Part shown: positions 16,164 to 23,088 of the stretch, in pieces | Layout: each line of letters begins with the position of its first letter | How positions within the stretch are numbered: the first letter of the stretch is position 1 | Origin: a virus | DNA length: 64,000 bases | Direction: 5' to 3' (one strand) | Virus record (IMG/VR): IMGVR_UViG_3300024259_000002 | Span: 62,001-126,000 of that record | Position numbers and translations under genes: made by a program | The notes under the pieces: generated by a model | Told to the model about the DNA's origin: nothing | Databases searched by the model: none | Seen by the model: the letters and a program-made list of their open reading frames with translations, nothing else

Positions 16164-16549
16164 CCGTAATATACCTCTGTGATTGCTTGGATGTCTTTGA
16201 TGGTGAAAGTGATTCCTCGGAGCTCAGTCAGCTCTTCGGCGATCTCTTCCTTATACCCTTTTAGTGTTTGGCCTGGCTTCATGCTGAATGGTGACTTCCC
16301 GATGTAAATGGTCGAGCCGTCCCACTCAGGGACATATGTAGACAAGGAATGGCCTATCCCTTGGTCAAGATACTCTTCGAGCCCTTGTTCACATTCTCTT
16401 TCTTCTCCCTCCCGCTCATATTTGTAGACATCCCAGCCTGGCTTTGTGTCATTTAGATAGGCTTCGAATTCTTCTACATCCAAGGCAGACCCCCAGACTA
16501 CGAACGAGCTGGAGCTTGAATTAGATACGAATGATTGACGTGTTTTCAT
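16160..16549 (-). CDS. FVSNSSSSS-leader family protein 3
   Basis: 129 aa beginning MKTRQSFVSNSSSSSFVV. The body contains 'VEEFEAYLNDTKPGWDVYKY' and a helical middle. It overlaps copy 2 by 4 nt and the gene upstream by 4 nt, so three leader genes (15469-16549) form one translationally coupled block. Leader Ser codons are TCA AGC TCC AGC TCG. Function unknown. Confidence 0.75.
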   Translation of the reverse strand: MKTRQSFVSNSSSSSFVVWGSALDVEEFEAYLNDTKPGWDVYKYEREGEERECEQGLEEYLDQGIGHSLSTYVPEWDGSTIYIGKSPFSMKPGQTLKGYKEEIAEELTELRGITFTIKDIQAITEVYYG

Positions 16550-17277
16550 ACTGTTGTTACTCTTGAGATTAGATTGGTTGACATGGCTGCCTGTATTTGT
16601 GGCATGTAGTATTCAGTTAGATATCTGGTTGTGTTTATGTTGGGTCTTACGGGAATGGGCTGAACAGATTGCAGTCTATCTGCTGGCCCATATGGGGTCG
16701 TGAAAATTGGTCTATAGTCTGTTGGCACCCCGATAGTCCATGATGTTGCCGGCTGTCTGGCACGACAAGCAAGCCACTCTGCTTCTTTCCTACACCATTC
16801 CTGTGTGTAGAGAGCTCCTCCGTGAATTGTATAGCGAGCTGAGACATTGATTGAAACTGTTATTGGAAGCTCCAGCCAAGCGTTTTCCCGAATCCATGAG
16901 ATTGATTGATTTCTGAGCTCGCCCCAAGTAGCCCCCAGCTCTTTTAGAATTCTTTTTGATTTGACGAGTGAAGGCTTTTTAGGGAGAGTCGGATGAGTGA
17001 TATGAAGGCCACGTCTTTCAAGCCGATTTTTGTTTAGCGCCTGGGAAACATTAGTTGCATATGGGGTGGAGTCTACCATGGCTTTTAGTTCAATTGTCGT
17101 GGTTGTTGCTGTGGCCGAAGGTATAGAGGGATTGTCTTCATAAATCACAGGATATTCTTGGCCGAATGTGCTGAGGTTGTATGATATTCGGTCATTTGGA
17201 ATTGGAATGATTCCGTCACCCCAGCAAGCCCTCTCGATCTCTCTTTTTATTCTGTCTACTTCAGTCGCAAGGCTCAT
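16546..17277 (-). CDS. hypothetical protein, 243 aa
   Basis: Begins MSLATEVDRIKREIERACWG; the middle is beta-rich and Thr/Ser-rich (ATATTTTIELKAMVDS), and the C-terminus is helical ('YLTEYYMPQIQAAMSTNL'). No recognised domain. It sits directly upstream of the FVSNSSSSS block and overlaps it by 4 nt. Confidence 0.65.
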   Translation of the reverse strand: MSLATEVDRIKREIERACWGDGIIPIPNDRISYNLSTFGQEYPVIYEDNPSIPSATATTTTIELKAMVDSTPYATNVSQALNKNRLERRGLHITHPTLPKKPSLVKSKRILKELGATWGELRNQSISWIRENAWLELPITVSINVSARYTIHGGALYTQEWCRKEAEWLACRARQPATSWTIGVPTDYRPIFTTPYGPADRLQSVQPIPVRPNINTTRYLTEYYMPQIQAAMSTNLISRVTTV

Positions 17278-17548
17278 CGTATAGCTCCAGGAATACTTCT
17301 ACTTCCTCCCAGGTGCTGCAGAGGGGAAGGTCTTTTCTGATTTTGTACAGAGAGCGATACGGACCATCGCATCTCCAAAATCTTTTGTTGTGGTCTTCAA
17401 TCCAGTAGGAGCCACCGTAGACACACATATGAGAATCATACACATAGGATTCCAAAGCAGGAGGAGAGCAGAGGCATGGCGATTGCCACACCCCCACGAT
17501 TCCTTCTTCAATCACATGTACGAAGACGAGTTTGGCTTTTCTACTCAT
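17261..17548 (-). CDS. hypothetical Cys-containing protein, 95 aa
   Basis: Small protein with several Cys (CLCSPPALES, 'WRCDG', 'LCSTWEEVE'), not arranged as a standard zinc finger. Ends with an acidic helix. Overlaps both neighbours. Not recognised. Confidence 0.6.
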   Translation of the reverse strand: MSRKAKLVFVHVIEEGIVGVWQSPCLCSPPALESYVYDSHMCVYGGSYWIEDHNKRFWRCDGPYRSLYKIRKDLPLCSTWEEVEVFLELYDEPCD

Positions 17549-17813
17549 CTTCTTTTGCTGTAGTCTCTACAGTCTTCAACACTACGATGACAGTAGTTTC
17601 TGCTTCACAGTAATAGCTGTATGGCTCAATCCCTATGCGCTGAGGTCGCTGAACACTCAAGATACATTTGTCACCTATAGCGATGTCTTTTACATTCGGC
17701 CCTACAGATATTGCTTCATATATATCTGTCATGTGTGGCTGGTACAGAGGGCCTGATGCCTTCATATCTATTTTCTTGAAGACAACATTGCGTTGTGTTG
17801 CTTGTAGTTTCAT
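17541..17813 (-). CDS. GroES-like (chaperonin-10 fold) candidate
   Basis: 90 aa, the usual length for GroES or phage Gp31-type co-chaperonins. 'ATQRNVVFKKIDMK' resembles the N-terminal strand (L-x-D-R-V-x-V), and 'YEAISVGPNVKDIAIGDKCI' matches the conserved V-x-A-V-G-P-G-x-x-x-x-x-V-x-x-G-D-x-V region. A mobile-loop equivalent (residues 20-28) is short. If real, it would cap host GroEL for capsid folding. Recognition rests on this pattern only. Confidence 0.45.
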   Translation of the reverse strand: MKLQATQRNVVFKKIDMKASGPLYQPHMTDIYEAISVGPNVKDIAIGDKCILSVQRPQRIGIEPYSYYCEAETTVIVVLKTVETTAKEDE

Positions 17814-17821
17814 TCGTTTTC

Positions 17822-18352
17822 CTACCAGTTGAATGTTTGTAGATCTGAATATGTTGGGCCATCACAGTCCAGTTGGATCCAGTTACATTTCAGTTTGTGT
17901 GCGTAGTTGAGTAGTTTCACGAAGGCTTCCGAGAAGTCTGTCTCTGCTTCTTCATAGATGATTGGCTCGTCTACCCATACGAACCAGCCATAGTAGAAGT
18001 CCGCCTTTAGAATTTCACAGAAGGGATCTTCCAGTAGCCTTCTGTCAGCTTCAGTAATATGAGCCGTGGAAACTGTCAGTACTTTTTGAAATTCGTGATT
18101 AGTTTCTTTGTCTGGCATTTTGTTTCCTTTCGCGTCGAACCAATCGGCCCACAAGTCTTTGCAGCCACCAGAACATTTAGCTTTGTCACATGCAACTTCG
18201 TAAAGGAATGCTCCTTCTGGATCGTATTCGTCTCGCTTCATGTTGGACTGCTTGCGTCCGCAGACGGGGCATCTGAAATGGATACGTCCTTCTTTCAGTG
18301 GCTTGAATCCCTTGGTCCTGAGTGCGAGAAGATGCTCTGGACACTGTCTCAT
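17822..18352 (-). CDS. zinc-ribbon protein, 176 aa
   Basis: Start MRQCPEHLLALR at 18352, TAATG-coupled to the upstream leader protein. 'FRCPVCGRKQ' with a later 'VACDKAKCSGGCKDLW' gives two Cys pairs of a zinc ribbon, followed by an acidic alpha/beta region ending 'WIQLDCDGPTYSDL'. Could bind DNA or RNA; not recognised. Confidence 0.65.
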   Translation of the reverse strand: MRQCPEHLLALRTKGFKPLKEGRIHFRCPVCGRKQSNMKRDEYDPEGAFLYEVACDKAKCSGGCKDLWADWFDAKGNKMPDKETNHEFQKVLTVSTAHITEADRRLLEDPFCEILKADFYYGWFVWVDEPIIYEEAETDFSEAFVKLLNYAHKLKCNWIQLDCDGPTYSDLQTFNW

Positions 18353-18756
18353 TACGGCCCCTCGAACATTATCAATTCGGCACCTTTTAGGTTTGGGAAG
18401 CCGTGATAATAGATTAGTTGACAATCAGTATCATCTGATTCGTTTGAAGGGTGACCAACATAGATGTATTTTCCACTTTCTATTGCTGCTACCGCTTTGG
18501 GGTATTCTGCTTTTGCGGTATAGTCTTCATCATCATCCCAGAGGTTTTCTTCATACCAATCATTGAGTTGTTCTGTTGTGGTGATCTTCCTGTCGATCCA
18601 GTACTGCAGTTTTCTCTTCGACTGTTTTACAGGTCGCCAGGTCGGCTGATAGAACTTCAGCTTGACTGTTACTTCAATCTCTTCCTGCTTAGGATCTGCG
18701 GCGATAATAAAAGAGGATGATGAAGAATTGCTTACGAAGTTGTTACGAGTTTTCAT
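18352..18756 (-). CDS. FVSNSSSSS-leader family protein 4
   Basis: 134 aa, start set at the leader Met at 18756 (MKTRNNFVSNSSSSSFII), which overlaps the TAA of the upstream copy. The body has 'KLKFYQPTWRPVKQSKRK' and 'TTTEQLNDWYEENLWDDDED', a basic region followed by an acidic one. Function unknown. Confidence 0.75.
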   Translation of the reverse strand: MKTRNNFVSNSSSSSFIIAADPKQEEIEVTVKLKFYQPTWRPVKQSKRKLQYWIDRKITTTEQLNDWYEENLWDDDEDYTAKAEYPKAVAAIESGKYIYVGHPSNESDDTDCQLIYYHGFPNLKGAELIMFEGP

Positions 18757-19088
18757 TACCAGTTCTCCTCGTGAGACCATACACCAGGCTGCTGTTGCAT
18801 GTGGTCTCCAAATAGATCAATTGACGTCAGTACTTTTGAGTCGCCGTCGCTCCACTCTGGGTCATAGGTTGAATAACCACTACGGGCATACCATTTAGTA
18901 TGCACAAGTGCTGGCATCCCGAATACATGGTCTTCCAGCCACTCTGATTTTACTTCTTGTTCATGATCGACTCTATGAGGGAACTTCTCTATGAAGCTCT
19001 TCCACCCCAGCTCAAGTTGTTCTGGAGTTACGATCACAACGAATGAAGACGAGCTGCTATTCGATACGAAGCTATGTCTTGTTTTCAT
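18756..19088 (-). CDS. FVSNSSSSS-leader family protein 5
   Basis: 110 aa beginning MKTRHSFVSNSSSSSFVV, then 'VTPEQLELGWKSFIEKFPHR' and a Trp/Tyr-rich C-terminal half. It resembles copy 2 (15861-16163) beyond the leader, suggesting duplication. Coupled to copy 4 by TAATG. Function unknown. Confidence 0.75.
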   Translation of the reverse strand: MKTRHSFVSNSSSSSFVVIVTPEQLELGWKSFIEKFPHRVDHEQEVKSEWLEDHVFGMPALVHTKWYARSGYSTYDPEWSDGDSKVLTSIDLFGDHMQQQPGVWSHEENW

Positions 19089-19332
19089 TTGTTTTTGCCT
19101 TTGCTACTGAGTTTTGGAATAGAGCTGCTATCACTCTTTGGTACAGTCTCTTTGCCTGCGCTTCAGTCAAGAAGAAGTCATGGTGCTGAATGTCTCCGTC
19201 TTCGCTTGTTCCAAGAGTTACCATGATTGGTTTGTCCCATGTTCTACACCCGATGCATCCGGAGTCATGAGCACTGATTGTATCTACCACTGGGTGTTCG
19301 TTTCTACAGCGAGCTCTTTCTCTGATGGTCAT
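19072..19332 (-). CDS. hypothetical protein, 86 aa
   Basis: Start MTIRERARCRNE at 19332 by ATGA coupling. One 'DSGCIGCRTWD' Cys pair and a C-terminal 'LTEAQAKRLYQRVIAALF' helix, similar in layout to 12048-13060 proteins. Not recognised. Confidence 0.6.
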   Translation of the reverse strand: MTIRERARCRNEHPVVDTISAHDSGCIGCRTWDKPIMVTLGTSEDGDIQHHDFFLTEAQAKRLYQRVIAALFQNSVAKAKTNENKT

Positions 19333-19997
19333 CTCGAACCTGGCCCATGATCTGGGAATCCCACTACCGGGACTCTGTTCGAGCAGCACATTCCACAGTC
19401 ATTGCATGTAAGAGTCTCGTTATGGAAGGCTGGACAGACGACACCCTTTGAACCCTTGGGGGTTCTGAATACCCGGCCCTTGGTTTCGAGGTGGTCTGCC
19501 TTCAGTACTACTGAACACTTCCAGCCTTGAGAGATGGCTTCGTCACATTCTTCCAGAGAGCCACAGGAGGCTCTCAGAACGTCTTTCCACCAATAGGCTT
19601 GTCTCCACCCGTGTGTATAGCCAAGTATCTTTAGATTGGATGCTACGGCCTCTGAGAGGATGTCATGAGCAGTACCTGGACCCATTACTACAGGGTCTCC
19701 GATGGCAGAGATTCTCAAGTACTTTGCCTTGGGGTGTCTCTTTTCGAGCGCGGCTGACAAAGAATACTTTTCAGGATTCTTCTTGTAGGCCTTCTGGGCA
19801 CTTCTGGCTCCCATTGACGGGGTCCCGTAAGCATAGCAGGTGGGTTTGTTTGGGTCGCCGCCGTCTTTGACTGACAAGAATGGGCACAAGGCAGTCTTGC
19901 AAGAGTCTCTACATTCCTTCATCGTCGAGCCAACATAGGCGGTTGGAATCGGGCCGGTCTTTACGTTAGTCGGACGCGAGATCCATAATGTCTTCAT
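19329..19997 (-). CDS. Cys-rich GP88-like phage protein
   Basis: 222 aa. The N-terminal 'STMKECRDSCKTALCPFLSV' plus 'PTCYAYG' and the C-terminal 'CPAFHNETLTCNDCGMCC' make two Cys clusters, with 'AKYLRISAIGDPVVMG' between. This layout resembles the phage GP88 family and related Cys-rich proteins that may carry a metal or Fe-S centre. Function is not established; the family call is moderate. Confidence 0.5.
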   Translation of the reverse strand: MKTLWISRPTNVKTGPIPTAYVGSTMKECRDSCKTALCPFLSVKDGGDPNKPTCYAYGTPSMGARSAQKAYKKNPEKYSLSAALEKRHPKAKYLRISAIGDPVVMGPGTAHDILSEAVASNLKILGYTHGWRQAYWWKDVLRASCGSLEECDEAISQGWKCSVVLKADHLETKGRVFRTPKGSKGVVCPAFHNETLTCNDCGMCCSNRVPVVGFPDHGPGSR

Positions 19998-20000
19998 TTC

Positions 20001-20348
20001 TTATCTTCTTTCGAATGTTTTGTAGTCATACAGCCCCTGTTCGCTGGCCCAGTGGTCGTCTATCTGTTCAGTGATCCAGGAGTTTGATTTTTCTTTGTTC
20101 AGTTTTTCAATGTGTTCTTTACACACATAGATCATGTTGCTCATGTACATGCTGATCTCTGGCAGGTGCTCAGTGCCTGCAGTACTCTGAAGCCTTGTTA
20201 GATCGTCAACCATCTGGCCGAGGCTCTCTCTGAGGGACTCTACCTGATAACACTGGACCTGTTTTTTGTATAGAGTGGTGGCATCTTCTTCACTGACGAC
20301 AAACGAAGAAGAACTGCTGTTGGACACAAAACTATTGCGGATCTTCAT
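20001..20348 (-). CDS. FVSNSSSSS-leader family protein 6
   Basis: 115 aa beginning MKIRNSFVSNSSSSSFVV, then a mostly helical body ('YQVESLRESLGQMVDDLTRL') unlike the other copies. Shows the leader is fused to unrelated bodies. Stop lies close to the GP88-like gene; start overlaps the upstream gene by 17 nt. Confidence 0.75.
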   Translation of the reverse strand: MKIRNSFVSNSSSSSFVVSEEDATTLYKKQVQCYQVESLRESLGQMVDDLTRLQSTAGTEHLPEISMYMSNMIYVCKEHIEKLNKEKSNSWITEQIDDHWASEQGLYDYKTFERR

Positions 20349-20571
20349 TTCTTATTCCTTTCTTGCATAGTTCTCTTACATAGTCTCTGACCTGGTATAG
20401 GAGTGCCTCCAGGGCTGCATCTACAGCATCGTCATGATTTGCTGGGACTTCCCAGTCTGCTATCTTTCCATGTTCGTATACAGGAAATCTGCCAAGTATG
20501 TCTACACAGCCATAGACAGTAGCAGCCTTGATTATTGATGCTTTTCTGTATTCCATTTGTGAGGTTGTCAT
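20332..20571 (-). CDS. hypothetical protein, 79 aa
   Basis: Soluble helical protein ending 'DYVRELCKKGIRNEDPQ'; overlaps both neighbours. Not recognised. Confidence 0.6.
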   Translation of the reverse strand: MTTSQMEYRKASIIKAATVYGCVDILGRFPVYEHGKIADWEVPANHDDAVDAALEALLYQVRDYVRELCKKGIRNEDPQ

Positions 20572-20858
20572 GACATTCCTTTGAGCATAGATGGCATGTC
20601 ACTTGTGTCTACTCCGAGGTAGAACTCAGAGGGGATTCTGTCATGTCCAGTGATGAATGGTATTATTGGAACTATCTTTACTTTTGGAAACTTCATGCCA
20701 AGACGCTGCCACTTGTCATAGACATGCAGTGCCTGAATTTTGATAGTCTCCATTGTGTCTTCTCTGGCTGGCTGGCCTTCGAGTGTATTCAGTATCTCTT
20801 CCATGTCTGAAATGTATTCTTGAAACAGTCTGAGATATTCATTTACGGACATTCTCAT
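20568..20858 (-). CDS. hypothetical protein, 96 aa
   Basis: Helical N-terminus 'MSVNEYLRLFQEYISDMEEI' (a second Met at residue 3 is an alternative start), then a basic strand 'KFPKVKIVPIIPF'. Coupled by 4-nt overlaps. Not recognised. Confidence 0.6.
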   Translation of the reverse strand: MRMSVNEYLRLFQEYISDMEEILNTLEGQPAREDTMETIKIQALHVYDKWQRLGMKFPKVKIVPIIPFITGHDRIPSEFYLGVDTSDMPSMLKGMS

Positions 20859-21088
20859 TTTGGTAGCTCTGGGTTTACTGGGATTTCGTCGTGTTCGTAA
20901 TATTCGACCCAGGCGGGACCATAAGTAGCCAGCAATGATTTCTGTCGATATGGATACCGTGGATCTCTCGGCCTCTTGAGCTCAGATGCACAGAGATAAG
21001 CTACTGCTGCTTCCGAAGTATCGAAGATCGCCACGACATGTTCATTTGGCTCCCATATCTGTTGTGCCTTTATACAATATCTGGTCAT
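20855..21088 (-). CDS. hypothetical protein, 77 aa
   Basis: Small alpha/beta protein ('HVVAIFDTSEAAVAYLCASE'). Coupled to the next gene by a 4-nt overlap. Not recognised. Confidence 0.6.
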   Translation of the reverse strand: MTRYCIKAQQIWEPNEHVVAIFDTSEAAVAYLCASELKRPRDPRYPYRQKSLLATYGPAWVEYYEHDEIPVNPELPK

Positions 21089-21089
21089 T

Positions 21090-21296
21090 TTATCTTCCTA
21101 TCCTTCGAGGTGGATCCATGAAGTCTACATCAGATCTCAAAACCTCTATTTCTTCTTTCAGCCATTTAATTTCTTGAACCAGGACACTAATTGCATCAGT
21201 TAGGTCCATGATCTGTTCAGTAGAAGTTTTTTCAGAGTAGAGGCAATGATCTATGTCTTTTAGGTTGTTAATTTTCATTTCATTACTCTTTGCCAT
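21090..21296 (-). CDS. small coiled-coil protein, 68 aa
   Basis: Residues 25-58 ('MDLTDAISVLVQEIKWLKEE' and the following helix) form a coiled coil; the tail is PPRRIGR. Overlaps the upstream gene by 14 nt. Not recognised. Confidence 0.6.
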   Translation of the reverse strand: MAKSNEMKINNLKDIDHCLYSEKTSTEQIMDLTDAISVLVQEIKWLKEEIEVLRSDVDFMDPPRRIGR

Positions 21297-21603
21297 TATC
21301 TGTCACTGAGGCCGCCACATATTCGTAAATCATAGGTGTATCTATGGTCCAGGTTCTTGGCGCTGACAGAATATGAATGTGATGAACTACTTGATTTTCG
21401 GATACGAGTTCAGCTTTTTCCCATTCCATTTTATCGAGGATGGTATATGTCAAGATCGTTCCTCTGATTTCTTTTAGGCCTCTGATCCATTCCACCGGTT
21501 CAGCTCTGAGAAAATCTTTAATCAAAAAGATTGGCTTGGGAGGATGCTCGTATTCTCTCCAAGTGATCTTCTCTACTTCCAGATCATCGAGATAGTACTT
21601 CAT
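21283..21603 (-). CDS. hypothetical protein, 106 aa
   Basis: Start MKYYLDDLEVEKI at 21603, ATGA-coupled to the methyltransferase gene, which rules out the longer frame. Beta-rich with 'ELVSENQVVHHIHILSAPRT'. Not recognised. Confidence 0.65.
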   Translation of the reverse strand: MKYYLDDLEVEKITWREYEHPPKPIFLIKDFLRAEPVEWIRGLKEIRGTILTYTILDKMEWEKAELVSENQVVHHIHILSAPRTWTIDTPMIYEYVAASVTDNGKE

Positions 21604-22157
21604 TTCTTCTTTATCTCCACTATGAATGGGTTCTGCTTTATGCACTTGAAGCTCTGTGTCTCTTTTTGATAAGCCCACATGTATTCCAGTGTCTCCATGC
21701 ACATCCCTATCTGAAACATTCCACGTCTGGGGTCGGACCAGTAGCCGTCATTGTGGCTAATCCATGGAGTTTTTGCCGAGGCGGCCCTTTGAATATCCCT
21801 CACAGTACGAGTGGTGATGAACAGACTTCCTCCGGATTTCACCTTCGACCAAGCCTCAGACAATACTGTCATTCGCTCAGTCATGGTGTCGATTACATTC
21901 AGTACATATGTCATGAGCACTACATCGAACTCTCCTTCTGGCCAATCGGCGAATTCAGGAAAGTTTGGATCGTAGCCCGTTGCATCGATATTACAACGCT
22001 TGTTTAGATATTGAGCATCTCTACCTCGGCCACAGCCGAAATCGAGAACTCTAAAAGAGCCCGGAATACAACGAGTGGCGAGCAAGTAACGGAGTGGGGC
22101 TGAAGGCTGTGAACGGCCAATCGCAGTATTCTCAGGACGGCAGATTATTTCGCTCAT
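21600..22157 (-). CDS. SAM-dependent methyltransferase
   Basis: 185 aa class I Rossmann methyltransferase: motif I 'VLDFGCGRGRDAQYLNK', acidic ribose-binding residue in 'ATGYDPNFPEF', motif IV region 'EFDVVLMTYVLNVID' and a later 'VKSGGSLFITTRT'. No DPPY/NPPF motif, so not a typical adenine DNA methylase; small-molecule or protein substrates are more likely. Located among small unknown genes. Confidence 0.75.
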   Translation of the reverse strand: MSEIICRPENTAIGRSQPSAPLRYLLATRCIPGSFRVLDFGCGRGRDAQYLNKRCNIDATGYDPNFPEFADWPEGEFDVVLMTYVLNVIDTMTERMTVLSEAWSKVKSGGSLFITTRTVRDIQRAASAKTPWISHNDGYWSDPRRGMFQIGMCMETLEYMWAYQKETQSFKCIKQNPFIVEIKKK

Positions 22158-22160
22158 CTT

Positions 22161-22514
22161 CTAACTCTCTGATCTTGTCTCTTGCTCTTTGGAGCTGCTT
22201 GTCGATCCTTTCTCTTTGTATAGGTGATGCAACATCGACACCATCATTTGTCCAGCGATATAAGCCGGATTGTAGATGTGGTGTAAGTCTTCGTTGTAAC
22301 TGCACATTGAAGCTAATATTCCGGACCTTCTGCCAGACTGACTGATAAACATAAGTTTGGCTCCAAGCTTGTCGTTGAATACTGAGGATTTTGCCATGGC
22401 CGCACCGTCAAATCTATCCAGCTGAGGAAGGAACAGTTTTAGATACTCGACCACCTCGTTAGCCAAGTATTGCTCAGTTCTCGTGGTGTTTGCCACCGCA
22501 TCTTTATTCATCAT
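22161..22514 (-). CDS. hypothetical protein, 117 aa
   Basis: Helical protein ('ANEVVEYLKLFLPQLDRFDG') with a Ser/Glu-rich C-terminal tail. Not recognised. Confidence 0.6.
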   Translation of the reverse strand: MMNKDAVANTTRTEQYLANEVVEYLKLFLPQLDRFDGAAMAKSSVFNDKLGAKLMFISQSGRRSGILASMCSYNEDLHHIYNPAYIAGQMMVSMLHHLYKEKGSTSSSKEQETRSES

Positions 22515-22553
22515 ATTCTCCTGCTTCCATTACTATGTATGCTGCTTTGAACT

Positions 22554-22763
22554 TCATTTTATTTTATCCATTTTGATTTCACAGTCAGAAATCCAATTGT
22601 TAAACATACGCTCAAGTACATAGCAGAGGGACGCAGAGTACGAGCATAGTGCCGACAGGGCCAGTAATGTGAGGGCCAAGAGCATCCATAGCAGTCTCCT
22701 TTTGTCCGTATTTATTATCAGCCAGAAACCAGACTTGAGGAAGTGGCCGAACTTACTCATCAT
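22554..22763 (-). CDS. small membrane protein, 69 aa
   Basis: One strong transmembrane segment (residues 24-48, LLWMLLALTLLALSALCSYSA) after a basic N-terminus, suggesting N-in topology. Could be holin-like or superinfection-related, but nothing specific is seen. Overlaps the upstream gene by 11 nt. Confidence 0.65.
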   Translation of the reverse strand: MMSKFGHFLKSGFWLIINTDKRRLLWMLLALTLLALSALCSYSASLCYVLERMFNNWISDCEIKMDKIK

Positions 22764-23088
22764 GGCTCCTTGTCTGATAGCTTACGCTGCTGGCTACGAA
22801 TGTATAGCGATACATTCCAAAATCGTCGACTTCCGCTGGACCCAAAATCTCTATGTCACTGGACGTGATTCTCATGTCTATATTGTCAGTGTCATATACC
22901 TCTGCTCTCATGTATTTGTTTTTCTTCAAGACCTGGGCGGTCCTGATATTGCCTGCTATGCCCATGGCGAGGCGACGAGGAGCTGCCCCACCCATTACAT
23001 AGATGGGGGCCTTTCCTCTTTGTATCCACCAGTCAATTGAATAGACCTCTTCATCATCGAGCATATATCTTATGGTGTCTTGACTCAT
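22753..23088 (-). CDS. hypothetical protein, 111 aa
   Basis: Begins MSQDTIRYMLDDEEV; beta-rich. It starts within the last codons of the primase-helicase gene (ATGA overlap), so it is the next gene of the replication operon. Not recognised. Confidence 0.65.
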   Translation of the reverse strand: MSQDTIRYMLDDEEVYSIDWWIQRGKAPIYVMGGAAPRRLAMGIAGNIRTAQVLKKNKYMRAEVYDTDNIDMRITSSDIEILGPAEVDDFGMYRYTFVASSVSYQTRSHDE

